In this document: positions 11,103 through 23,900 of the stretch, piece after piece
Layout of the letters: each line of letters begins with the position of its first letter
Position numbering within the stretch: the first letter of the stretch is position 1
Assembly (NCBI GenBank): GCA_910591455.2
Contig: OU342809.1
Span: forward strand, 14,671,519 to 14,735,518
DNA: 64,000 nt
Reading direction: 5' to 3'
Origin: Pholis gunnellus
Lineage: Eukaryota > Chordata > Actinopteri > Perciformes > Pholidae
Notes under the pieces: generated by a model
Database searches by the model: none
What the model was told of the DNA's origin: nothing
The model's input: only the letters and a program-made list of their open reading frames with translations
Made by a program: the position numbers and the translations under genes

Positions 11103-13368
11103 GTGTAGAGAATCAACAGACACACACACACACACAATCTCCCCGTCTCTGACACACACAGAAACACACAGCCAGCTCACACAGATTAGCCACTCAGTGT
11201 AAACAAAACACTGCCTGACCCATTCAGAGCCCAGGGCCACATGCAGAGGCCCCATATGGAAAATTAGCCATGCGCTAAAAGCTTTTGGAATCAATACTCT
11301 TACAGTAGCTGCACCACATCCCAAAGCCACTTCCTCTATCCAGTTCACATGGGCTGACACAGCAAGCAGATGTGCCCCCCCCTCCTCCTTCTCACTCACA
11401 CACGCATACAGTTAACGTACATGAAAGCTACAGTGATAGTCCTTGGCTCACAGCAGGGTAATCATAATGTTGTAGCTTTTATGAGTTAAAATATCAATAT
11501 TTGTTGTTGATTTGGTTGGCAGGGTGGAAATCCTGCTTGGCAAGCTCCTTCACCATGGCTTTTCAATCCGTCACCCCTGCAGACAGGACTAGAAATGTGA
11601 CAAACTGGCAGAGAGAAACATTTTAATGTTATGGAAAATGGCTTTTTTTCCCCCTAAAATGCAAAGAGTACATTTGAGGACACAGCTATTTCTACGCTCT
11701 GTCAGAAAAAAATTGGTTCTGAGCCTGGGCAATGCATCACTTGAGCTGATGTGACATTTTCAACACTGGTTTGTGGTACCACCCTATTGGACAGCACAGA
11801 CACATACAGTTCTATAAATATGCTAAATCAAACAACATGCAAGAAACAAAGCAGAAAATAATAATTGAGACTGAAGTGACAGTGAGGTAAACAATGTTGC
11901 CGTGAACATTTTGATCCGTCGATATCCGTCAATGAACACATGTTTCTAAACAAGTTGTGTGTAAAGTGTAGCTTAATTAAATACATTTGTCGGGATGCTG
12001 ATGCAAAAATGCATTTTCTAAGGCACTAAATTGTGTGTACCAAAATCCATTTCCACACAGCATCCTCAAAGATTCTTCTCCTATCTTTGCTGTTATTGCT
12101 TCCTCTTGTTCTCAGATAATTCCTTTTCTGTTTATAAATTCTCTCTATGACCACAGAAAGTTGTGGATGTACAGTATCTGTTGATCTTCGTGTTTCCAGG
12201 GTTGCTGCTGGAGTGACAGTTGGCTCTTTGATGCAGGCTGCCTATAAATAATCAATGGGGCTCCCCAGAGAGACGTTTCTTAAAGCCTGCTAGCCAATTA
12301 AGACCTGTTTCTTACCTTGCTTTGTATTATCTCTCCACACACCACCACAGCTCTTGAAAGGCAGACTGGGATGCTAGGGAGGTCAAGGATGTCACTGTGC
12401 CAGGCTCAGCTTAATACTATCAAATATACATTTTACTGGGTGGGGGAATCAGGATTTGTGCCATTTAGCTTACAATACTGCCACGATGCCTAGTGCAGTT
12501 TCAATACGTTCCTATTCCCAGGTGTTCCGATTGGGCAAAGGGTGACAAAAATTGTGTGTGGTCGATTCTGAATCATTAAGCCGAGCATTAAGCGGACAGG
12601 CTGTTAGAAGTCCTACACACTTCCTCCTGAGCACACTTAGCGCTCTAAATTGTCCTGTTTGCTAAATGTTTAGCTGCAGCTAGTGGCTTAAGCTATAGAA
12701 AAGTAATATCAAAGAGTAAATCCACACTGCATTTCTATATACCCATAAATAAGATATGAACTACCAGATGTTTCCAAACTGTTGCTGAAGACAGACACCT
12801 GCTATGAACTAATAAGGGTGTGGCCAAAAGTGCAACCATACACAAGAACTACAGCAGTTTGTGGTCATTCAATTGCTAAATCCGAGTCCGGACCCAGACG
12901 CTGTTGTATCTGCACCAGGACCTACAAGCGATAGATAATTAAGAATAGTTAAGATAAATATTTTACAAAAACTTTCTATTTTGTAATTTATTCTTAAATA
13001 CATACCTTTATTTTACTTTAAGTAAGAGAAGAACATTTAGTTATTTATTATTAGAGTATGTATTGTTTATAATTCATCCAATTCAATTTGAAACCTGACA
13101 ATAAATATTCTTGAGATATTCAATTAAATGTTCTTTATTTGATTTAACAGTCAGTTGTTGACTACATACTGATGTTGATATAACGGCAAGGCTACTTCAA
13201 TATGCATGGGACTACATTATAGCGCAAGTCAGTCATTATTGTGATGTTCCGAACCTTTGCATGAGGGAAATTCTCTCTAACTGGACCTCGTGATGAAGGA
13301 AGTAACTCCAAACCAGTATATTTAATCAAAGCACTTTCTCCCAAAGCCTCCCTTCTCTGTTACTTTCA

Positions 13369-13391
13369 TTCACACTCTGTCAGAGTGTGAA
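13369..13391. repeat. Palindrome with 11-bp arms
   Basis: TTCACACTCTG and CAGAGTGTGAA are exact reverse complements separated by one T. There is no U-tract and no sign of a larger element around it. Confidence 0.7.
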
Positions 13392-16023
13392 GCCACCGAT
13401 TCACTTAAGTGTACATTATGTAATAGATTAAATTATGGCCTGCAATTACACAACTAGCTAAATAAGTCAATGCACAATGAGTGCATGTTCTGTTTCCGTG
13501 ACATGTGGAGCACTGTCGACCATATTCCTGCTGAAGCAGAGGGAATTGTGATAGAATAATAATGTAGGGGGGGAATATGGATGTGGCTTTAATATTTGCC
13601 TCAAACAACTATGTGGAACTATGGCCTGGCATCCCCCCTCTATTCAGTAATAAATATTTCACGCTGTTTACTCCACTGCTGCCCTTAAACCCAAAAGCAT
13701 TCTACTTTGTGTGTGCTTTTATGCACCCGTATCCGTGCAAAATTGATAAAAGAAATTAAATGGGGTTATGTAAGGTGAAATTAACACAGCAGGGTAGAAC
13801 AAAAGAAAAGTGTTCCTCCTAATATGTTAGCACATGTGGAGAAAGACAGATGACAAACAGACGGAAGGTAAGCCACTATTCATCAGCACATACAGACCAA
13901 CCCATATGATCCCTTTCAATCAGCGGTATAAACCAGGTTGAGAGGTAAAGGAGCTATCTATTCCTGAGCTTATACTATTGATCTACATTTGTCATCTGTG
14001 CGGTAGAAATGCTGTATCTGGGTCACAATCCAGTCCAGTGGCAGTTTGACATATCAGACTGGAGCTCCGATGTAGGGCATCATGCATAGAAACACATCAG
14101 TCAAAAAATCTGAAACCGATTAATGTGTCAAATGGCAGTATCACAATCCTGCAACAACACAAAATCTTGTCTGGGACTTTATTAAACAAAAACACACATT
14201 TTAAGAAAAATAGCCAATTTGAATGGAAAAGTAATGGAGGGAAAATGCTAAATTTGAATGAGATGGTGGATGGAAAGGTGAGGATTAAGTTGAGTGAGCT
14301 TCAAGGGAGCTGTGGCTCTGCACAAAAACTTTTATTTGTAACTGATATAGGCTATAAATCATTCTTGCTTTTTAAGTCACTTCTACACACATGATGTCAG
14401 TGCTCTCAATTCCTGTTGTAAAAACCAAACATTTTAAAAATGATCTTCATGACAATGACACGCAACAAGTTGTTGAGAAGGTAAATGATTAGGATTATTA
14501 ACACCATACACTGAATGATTGTATTGTCGGACTCAACTGGCCATGGTAGTGGCAGACTGGATCCAACTGAGTGTGATCAGTTGTGGTCACCCAAATAATT
14601 GGCCCAACAATCAGGATGAACCTACCAACCTTACAACACAACCACAGAAGACATGGTGCTCTTGAGCTAAATGTGTTAACCAACAACCATGGGCCATGAC
14701 TAGATATTTGGACCATCTGAGAGGGCAAAACCTTACCTTTAATAGAATATGTATGTGGTTAATACAGGTAACGGAACATATGATAGCCTTTTCACAGGAA
14801 CAGCTTTTCATATTTATTAGACATTTTGTTATTTTCTCATATTAGCGCCGTTGCATACTTTCCAAGAGGCACACAAACAGCCAATATCATATTAGCAGTG
14901 ACGCAATCTTGTACCTAAGCCAACTAAGACCGTTGTAAAGGTTGTTCTTTGTAATAAAAGCAATGTGTTTGAATCTGCACATCTTGTTATTTTTGAAAAG
15001 ACGAATCCTGTTAAAGTATGTACATATAATAATGGAAAGTGAAAAATGTGAGTTTGGCCTCATATCTTTATTTACAATATGTTTTGAAGCTATGGTAACC
15101 CTTTATATAAAGGTCTATTGCATTATAAACACATTCAGAAGAAATTATAATGTATTTACGAGGAAAGATAAAACAGTTTATAAGTAAGTCATTTATGAAA
15201 AAGTATCCTTAACTAGAAAATACATTAAAATGATTTGACCTTGTGTATTAAATAATAGTTATTTTAAACAATGCTTCGGATCTTATCACATATGAGTGTC
15301 CAGTAGTTCAGACACACCCCAGGGAGAGGATATGATGAAACAGAAGATGATTGCCAGGGAAGGAACTTTCCCAATTAGAAAGCAGTCTATTACTTTAAGA
15401 GGTGATAACAATTCATAAGCTGCCAGTCGACAAGGTCTATCATATTAAAACATAATCTGTATAGGAATTAAAAAATAACAGCTAGAATTTGCCAGCCCAG
15501 TTGGTACCGGTACGTTAATTTTGTGTCCGACCACATGGACTATAACCCATGGTGTGCTGGGCACTTGCCGGGTGCAAAGGGATGTGAATAGCACTGCTCA
15601 ACACATGCATGCCAACTTTCACTACACGTGACCTTAAAATGTATGGGTGTGGCCATGGACATAAAAAGAAAGTTACGACAATCTCATTAGAGAGAGGTCT
15701 TTGCTGCGGGTTTCTCAAGACGTGAGAAGTGAGTCAGATGCATTATTCCGTCCTTGCAGCAGCCTCTTTTTTCACTGTTTCTCTCTGTCATCTTCACTGA
15801 TATAAAAAACAGATAAAGGTTGGGATGAAACACAGTGTTTCAACTAAAACCCATCCCTCTCACTGTGAGTAATGGGAAGAGAAGGGAAAAGGGTACATCA
15901 TGGCAACTACACATCACTAAAGGGCAGTTCCTAACCAGATAAGGCTGTTTGCTGCAATAGCCTCATGTCCATACATTTTTTGTAGATTGCATTTAGTTAT
16001 TGCAATGGATATATTGTAGAGTT

Positions 16024-16065
16024 GTCAACCCCTTATATATATATATACTGTATATAGGGGTTGAC
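16024..16065. repeat. AT-cored hairpin with GTCAACCCC ends
   Basis: The ends GTCAACCCC (16024-16032) and GGGGTTGAC (16057-16065) are exact reverse complements and flank alternating TA sequence, so the whole 42 bases can form one long hairpin. It may be a very short miniature element or a cruciform-prone TA expansion; no clear target duplication is visible. Confidence 0.65.
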
Positions 16066-17459
16066 TGTGCTGCCTAATGTACGAGCAGCATTTAGGTTTT
16101 GATGTCTGCAGTCATGCCTAAAATGTGGCTTTTTTGTGATTTTTCGGTGGTGAATGTCTTCCTATAAGATGCACAACTTGGGTGATGAATATGATCAACT
16201 TCACATTCATAACCTAACATGTCTGAAACCCTGCCATTTCTAGGGTTTCCATCAGTTGCCTGATTCAACACAATTAATTTGCATGCAAATAGATTCCAGT
16301 GACATCAAGAGGAGGTAAAATATTGAATCACAAAACCTGGGAGGGAGTGAATGACATTCTGCAATGCTGTGTTGACTGGTGTATGAAAACAATAGAATAG
16401 TATTCAATGTGACTCTCCTCTTAGCAAACAGGATGTGGCATTTATCTGCTCAAGATCTTAAGGCATCATTAAAGGAGATGGCAAAAGAATGGCGCACAGA
16501 TGGCATCAAGACATCATTTGAAAGTGACAGCCCTTCAGTGCATCCTGAGTTTGTTCATGGATTGAGTCTCAGTCTCTCTTGAATTGTGTGGTTGTGTGTG
16601 TCAATGGCTTGCCAGGATAAATACTATTCGATATGCCTGCTTGCTGCTATTATGTATTTCATCGGATACCATGAAACAGAAATCTCTGGATATTTCTGTG
16701 TATTTCCGGCTGAATTATAACATTGAAAAAGTTACTGGTACCAGCTAATGCCTTATTGGAGCAGCCCTACTTGATATGCAAGGCTATTTACAACCATGAT
16801 ACCATGAACAGGATATTAGCTGTCACCAATTCTCAGTGTTGTGCATTTACACGCCAATAGTCTCATTGAAAATGCTTTTACTGTTGGTGAACAGTGAACC
16901 GAATATATATGTTTAAAACTAATCAACATGAACATGAGTGTCGTTTACACTCTAGATAGTTAACAACACTCACGCACTGCGTGAACTTGCACAACACTGC
17001 TGATTGTAATCCCAGGCTTTACGTTGGCTTAGCATGTTTTGTACATGTTGTCATCTCCACAGCGTTTGGGTGTTTGAAATGAATATCGTCAGATGAATTA
17101 ATGAAAATATATTCTTGTTTAAACATGGAAGCTATTCTACTTTTAACGTGTCTTACTCAACAGACTCATCATCATTTTACCTATAAAAAAATTGCATGAT
17201 GGCATACTACAGAATGTCTTACATCATACATGTATAGCAAACTAAAAAGCCTAATCAGCATAATTAATACTATTGTATGATTTCCTTGCCTGTCTCTGTT
17301 GTATACAGTTCAAGTTAACTAATATTATTGGTGCAGTGAACCCAAAACAATCCGTTTTTTCCTGCTAACCCAAAGATGAGGAAACACATTTTAAAAGGAA
17401 CAGTAATGTTTGAGAATCACTTCTTTGTTACAGGTTGACTATCAATATCTTTACATATT

Positions 17460-17670
17460 TATTTATGAATATTTGACTTGTGAAGGACATATCACTGTCA
17501 AATAAATATCTTTGAAAATGTTGAATGCCATTTTAGATATCACTTCATATTCATGATGGACACTTGTCAGTTTTTTTTTACAAACAATTATTTCTACAAG
17601 GGTAATAATCAATACTGATGATAATCAATAGGTTAATGATTTTATGGACCAAACAATTATTTCAAGAAGC
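17460..17670. repeat. Degenerate teleost repeat with repeated CAAACAATTATTTC words
   Basis: Near-identical words CAAACAATTATTTC occur at about 17582 and 17652 around AT-rich TAATCAATA sequence. Composition and words resemble the same teleost family as the fragment at 7690-7790. Ends are not definable. Confidence 0.3.
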
Positions 17671-18358
17671 CAATGTTCATCCCTACAAGATCGATAATGT
17701 TGTTGAGCTCTCGTCTAAGCTCTAGAAAAAACAGCACAGCTATATACAGTATACAGTTGATGCATGCAGATTGATGTCAATGCACAAACTCAAAGTGGAG
17801 TGAAACTCTATCAATACTCTAAAACTTTTCCCAGCTCTGTAATTCTTCACAAACAAATCAGTGAAAAAATGATGTGGTGCTCTTTTTTCCTCAGAACACC
17901 ACTCCCCTCCCCCACATCTCTCTTTTCTCTTGCTCATCCCCTCCCCACATCCAAAATGTGTCTGTTGTCGATGTGTCGTGACTGTCTGCCAAGTGCAGTA
18001 ATTACAGTACAGCAGTAGGAGCTGAGCAATAGAGAGAGAAGCAGCATATCAAACATGACTGCACAGGGCAACGGGTGCAGAAACTCATTCACAAAACTAC
18101 AGGCTGCCGCATTCCATACCTGAACTATCACTGTCTTCATTTCCCCTTATGTATTTATCACACAACCATTAAAGCATGGATTTAATGCAGCGTATTGCAT
18201 AAAATGAGTCACACGTTTAATCTCTGACAAGGACACGTGGATGAATATCCCAGCGCATATGTATTATATGTAGTCCATTGATAAAAAGATGAGCACTGTG
18301 AGACATGTAGCGATTCCAGACTCCTACATGCCCACTTTGTCTGAAAAATGCTCACTCA

Positions 18359-18360
<2 letters not shown>

Positions 18361-18391
<31 letters not shown>
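18361..18391. repeat. (CA)n microsatellite
   Basis: About 31 bases of CA repeat preceded by a CTCACTCACT tract. Confidence 0.95.
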
Positions 18392-18393
<2 letters not shown>

Positions 18394-19667
18394 CACACAT
18401 GTGTTGATGTATTGCCTATTACCACTGCAATGACAGTACTGGCAGTGGGCCCAGAGCAGTAGTTTATGATGTTGCAAATAATAGGTGCGGTTAAACATAA
18501 CTTTAATATCAAATGCACCTTAGAGACAATGGTGACATAGTCAAAGGTGGGCAGAGCAGACTCTCTAGCAAGAGACTGAGGACAGCACATGCTCCTCAGA
18601 CAGCTTGGGCTGGTGTGGGAGGGGTTACAACACAATGCAGAGTCACAGAGTTGCCAGACGTTTAACTGTTGCTAAAATTGCTGTGGAAACAAAGCTGAAA
18701 ATTAAGATGTCATCTATAACACTGAGAGGCCTTGTGTTTTTCTATAGTGCTGCTGGGTGTCCACTATAAAAAGTTGTTTGTTGTTGTTCACAGAATAATG
18801 GGCAGAATTGCGGCTTTGAGAATTTAAAAAAGCTATTACACAGATTCCAAAGGGCTTATCAGTTGTAAATTCTGGTATCAACAAGAACCGCTGTAGCTAG
18901 CAAGCGGAGGTTAGCATGAGGGTAAAGAATGATGCTGCTGGTGAGCTTTTCCAACATCCAGGACATGGTCAAACCATGCACCCCAGCCCGTTGACTATGC
19001 TCTGCTATTGCCAATCGGCTCGCTACTCCCCGACTATGAAGGGTGCCCGCCTGACGCTCGACAATGACAGCTCCCCAATGGTGGAACGAACCCCACAATG
19101 ACATCACAACAGCAGAAACTCCACACATCTACCGCTGCAGACTGAAAATCTTCTGTTCAGACTGCACCTTGCTCCCAAAAAATATAAATATATTTTACCA
19201 TCTCTTACTGTCTCTAAATACAGCACTTGAAGTAAATAGCGTATTTGATGAAGTGTAATGCACTTGTTGTAAATTGCTTTCGATAGAAGCATCAGTAACG
19301 TACTGTAAAGAGAAGAACATTAAACAATACTTGCAGAAATGTGGGCAATGGCCACGTGAGTCATTATTCTTTTCCAAATGGTGCTATAAATTAAAGGTGT
19401 GCCACTAATGCCTACCAGCCTAAAATTGTGGCATGAATATTAGGAAGGACGGACATTTATTTGGCTATCCTGATGGTAACTCACTCATGGATTGTCATTC
19501 ATTGGCTGCCCCTCGGCTTCATGGCGCCAGATTAACCGAAGAGAGTTATTACTAAGCAGGACTCCTGCCAGGGGCTGACAAAGAGGCAGGAATAAGACGA
19601 TTGTGCAGAAGTGGTTTATTTAGAAGCAGCAATATAAAAACATGGAGTTTGGATTAAGATTACTATG

Positions 19668-19912
19668 TAGGACTGGAACGGAGTATTCGACTATTCAGCT
19701 ATTTGTTCGTTGGGTAGGTATTCGGGATAACATGACACAATTTTGGTTATCAAAGTGGGGGAAGCCTTTGCTTGTGTAACAAAGGAATTGCTGCTTTAAC
19801 GACACAAGTCCGAGCTGCATACTAACCGAGAGGTTCACAGCGGTCCCCTGCCCGCTGCAGGTTGAGTCTGCCGCCCCCGCCCATACAATAAGTGGTATTT
19901 GGGACAGCCCTA
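19668..19912. mobile_element. Candidate decayed hAT-type miniature element
   Basis: The left end TAGGACTGGAAC and the right end (reverse complement TAGGGCTGTCCC) agree at most positions and resemble TAGGGCTG-type ends of fish hAT elements. The flanking octamers TTACTATG (19660-19667) and CTACTGTG (19913-19920) match at 6 of 8 positions, as expected for an old target duplication. The interior has CGAGTATTCGAC-like words and no reading frame of note. Alternative: chance similarity. Confidence 0.5.
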
Positions 19913-20140
19913 CTACTGTGTTACTCATATTCCCATTCTTTATTTACATCTGACATTTCCTTAAGAATACATCATTCCCTGAAAATACAAACACACAACT
20001 CTGCAGGGAGGGAGGCTAATCAATAGCCTCTGGAGAGGGCTTACAGAAGGGGTGTTCATTTCACTTAAGCTACAGTAATGACCTCTACTTCTAGGTCCAC
20101 ACTGATCTGTGTGCTTTTTTTGAGTGTGCTTTATATACAC

Positions 20141-20174
20141 GTGTAGGTGTGCGTGTGTGCGTGTGTGTGTGTGT
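20141..20174. repeat. (GT)n microsatellite
   Basis: Interrupted GT/GC dinucleotide tract. Confidence 0.9.
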
Positions 20175-20522
20175 GATTGCACATGCATTTGCCTGAATGT
20201 GAAACTGCAGTCCTTCAGCCTAATAGGGTGCAGAAAAAAAATGATTAGCCTCTTTCTCATGGGGCAGTGAATTAAGGGCTGTCGCGTCCAATGCCTTTTT
20301 CTGCTTCACAAACCACTCGGAACAGTAAAAAAAATATGGAAAGGTAGGATTGTAGATGAAAAATGAATGTGTAATGCAAGTAAAAGCAAAGCACAGCTCA
20401 CCGCACTCTCATACCCAGCAGCTTGGAGAAGGGCTCGCTGTGTAATGCTCTGCCACTGAAACAGATGTTTAGCACATAAACGTCTGAGCATCTTCAGGGG
20501 TGAAATTATGAGGGCAACCAGA

Positions 20523-20551
20523 GTGTGTGTGTGTGTGTGTATGTGTGTGTG
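20523..20551. repeat. (GT)n microsatellite
   Basis: GT array with a single interruption. Confidence 0.93.
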
Positions 20552-20962
20552 ATAAATGGGACAACCATGCACTCAGGTAAACATACATATTGGGAAACAT
20601 TTAGTAGTTTTGTGCATTTATATCCATGTATTTTGTGGTGGATTAGCCTGTGCATCAGTCATTCAGAAATATCACAGACAAGATGAAAACACTTCATATT
20701 GTTATGTTTGGTAGACAGTTCCTTTCTACATCCTGCATACTGTACACAAGGCGAGTACTACGGTGTTCACAATCCTTTCAAATCGGCACACAAACCCCAC
20801 TATGTTCATACTAGAGATGCGCCCAATCCAATTTTCTTGGCTGATCCTAATTTTTCTATTTTTTTCACTACAATGCCACTCACTAAGCCTGTACGGGATA
20901 ATGGGACAGTGCCTACATTTCCATCTTTGATCCAAAGCATTTTTTGCAGCGTGGGCCCCCCC

Positions 20963-20988
20963 CACACACACACACACACACACACACA
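20963..20988. repeat. (CA)n microsatellite
   Basis: CA array directly preceded by a run of C residues (about 20956-20963). Confidence 0.93.
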
Positions 20989-23900
20989 GGCTCTAACATC
21001 TGCATACCTCTCTCCTCCCATCACACACCGTTGAGTCTACTTTCCATCACCTTATATTCTTTCGAAAATGAATATGCAAGTAAGAGGGGTTGTTACAAAA
21101 GCCTATAGCCTCACAAGGGATTAAGAGCACAAGTGGTTGAGATGAATAGTGACTAATGAGTGGCCTTGCCAGTCTTGGGATTGACCTTATACACATAATA
21201 ATGTATTAATGCTTAATTCCCTTCTCTGGATAATGAACAGATCCACTGTTACTGTATATGGGGTCATCTTCCTTAGGCTCTAAGAAAAGGAATATGCAGA
21301 CATAAGTAGAAACAACAAGGATTAAACTGAAGTCGGGGAAGTATGTGGATAAACCTCCACTCCTTCTCCCCACAGCGTCCAGGCAGCTTCCTACTGCAGA
21401 TTCAAACCATGCGACAGTTACCAATGCTATAGTGTTTATTGCAGAGTATAAGACCACACTATACACACAATATGCCAGTATTTGAGTGGCATCATTTTGA
21501 AAGTAAGAATTAATCAGCGTCTTTATAATGTTGAATACACTTTTTCTGTCTTCTCTTTATAAGCAAAAACATACCGAACTGTGATCCCAAAACCGAGGAA
21601 CACGCTGAACTGTGGATTTTATGTACCATTAGACCCCTGCTATAATCTTGAGTTAAAACATTTTCTTGTAATATTTGCAAACAAATGATTCATCGGGAAC
21701 CTATAGGTTCAAGTAAATAGAGTAAATTAAGCAAATTAATTCCTAAACCTATTACCACTGATACAAAAGAGTGCTGATTCATACAGGAGTTGGGCCTAAA
21801 GCTAAAAATAGATACACATTTAACCAAACAAATAGTACTGTCACAAAAGTGTTTGCGAAATGAGTGTTGGAGTAATTTAGTTCAAAAGAAACTACAATTG
21901 GTGCACCTTCAGCTTGCTAACGGCTTTATGAGATGCTTTTCTGGCAGAAAGGCATCCTCAAAAGATGCAACAGCAGACAGGTACAATACCTTTCCCTTTG
22001 GCACTGGGAGGCCAAAACACAGGCATATCTCACATTCTACACTCAAAAACACATGAACATGTAAACCACACGAAGCCCCTTCACACGGCAGAGGCTCCCA
22101 TAAGTGTATGGGAGAAAGTAATTAGAAGGAAAAATTCAGTGGAGCCTATCCTCTCATCTGTCCGTTGGTGGTGTCTACACCCTTTGCCAATGGTAATTAC
22201 CTGTCACTCTCTTAAACATGAGGGGACATTTTGCTGTGTGTGTGTAAATATCTTTTGTGCAAGTATTTGCTGACAGCCTGCAAATTAAACAACTTATTGT
22301 AACTTCATGATCAAACCCTTTATAATTACTCACAAAGGAGACCGGAATCGAGCTCCGAGAATCTCTTCACTGAAAGCTATCAGTCCTACAACTGCTCGGC
22401 TGAATGCAGCAGGAGGAGGAAATGTTCTACTGATAAGGAAAGGTGGTCAAGATCTATTTCTTGCAGAAACTTGCTCGATATCAACATATGACTCTGTATC
22501 CGCATGCTCTCGCCTCTCCTGGATACGAATTAGCCTAATTGTGATACATGAAAGCTAGAAAAGAAAGAATAAAATATCTTCTACGATGCTAAGTCGCTTT
22601 TATGTACGGGAACAGTCCCAGATTGAGGCGACAGATTTTGTATAAAAATGTTCTTTGGTGGAATCACTTCTAAGCCTACAGAGGCTTAGAGGGAGAAAAA
22701 GACAGAGAGACAGGGAGAGCAATAGCGAGCGGAGGATCGGTGATGGTGATGAGAAAAAGGAAAAATAAAGCAACAGAAAAATCAATCAAGCAGCTTTTCC
22801 CCAAAACTGCCCATGTTTGTTCACTATAAAGTGATTAAGGTGTGGTTTTGAAAAAAAAGATCCAACTTTATGATAATCCCTTCCCTTGAGCAAAGAACAT
22901 TAATGAATTTTAGGTTGACCGTATACTGATAATGGACAGGTATTACATGGCTTCTCATTGACAGTCCTACCAGCTATTCCATTGTAGAATAAACAAGCCC
23001 TTTCAGTTTGTTCAGGTATAATAGTTTTAAATCAGTTCGGCGAGATGCGGGGCTGTGATGAAAACTAATGCATCTGGTAGATCGTAAGGTGGTGTAATCC
23101 TCACAGCCCCTTTGGGACGGCACAGACCCCAACTAACGCTCATACACACGGACTAAGTGTTGAGGCATTTGTTAATCTTGTAAACATCCTTTCACTGCTC
23201 TCTCATTAATTCAGCCCAGAGGATCACAGAGAGGAAGAGAGATAAATAAAGAAAGAGGGAATAAAAGACAGAGAGAGAGAGAAGCATGCATTTGAAATTG
23301 AGTCAATTAACCGTCAGTCTAAAGGCAGCTCTTTCCTCTCTTTTACCAATATGCTAATGCGCAACATGCGAATCACGTCTCTCAAATGCTGCTGTTGGAA
23401 CAAATCACCAGGCAAGGGCCTTAGATCTGCGTTTTATAATTACTATTTAAAATACTTTGTTTGCCCATGTGTTTGTGACCTCTTTGTATAAGCAAGTGCA
23501 CAGATACGCATGAATGAGAAGACCTGTGGGACCTAAAGCCAACCTCTGATAAAAGGAAAATAATTAAAGGGATAATTCCTTTTTTGACATAACTTATTGA
23601 CTGGCGATGATATTAATGCACAGACATCAACTAAGGCAGTCCTGTTGTTGGACGAAAACCAAAAACATATAAGCCACACAAACTATACACAGAAAGGGCT
23701 GTAGTGGGTGTAGAGGAACAATAGATTTTACAAGTACCACACAAACTGAAAGTTTGTACAAATATTTGCCAGCTTGATATATCTAAGTATTGGGTACACT
23801 ACAGTATGACAGTGTCTTGGGCAAAAAAAAGTCAAAATATGTGTTATTTGAGAAGACGTTACAGTGCAAGTAATAAACAGTAGTCATATGCAGTATGCAT

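Larger units (their letters stand above)
11111..19659. other. Intergenic, no gene seen
   Basis: No supported coding exon. The stretch holds a 23-base palindrome at 13369-13391, an AT-rich hairpin at 16024-16065, a degenerate repeat at about 17460-17670 and a CA microsatellite at 18361-18391. Short open frames here have no recognisable domain. Confidence 0.6.

Noticed and set aside
15080..15200. GTAACCCTTTATATAAAGG and a similar AT-rich stretch at 52650-52800 as copies of a GGTAACACTTTA-type fish repeat
   Set aside because: Similarity is limited to a few AT-rich words, and ends and orientation cannot be fixed.
20812..20870. GAGATGCGCCCAATCCAATT as a transposon end
   Set aside because: No partner end or target duplication found.
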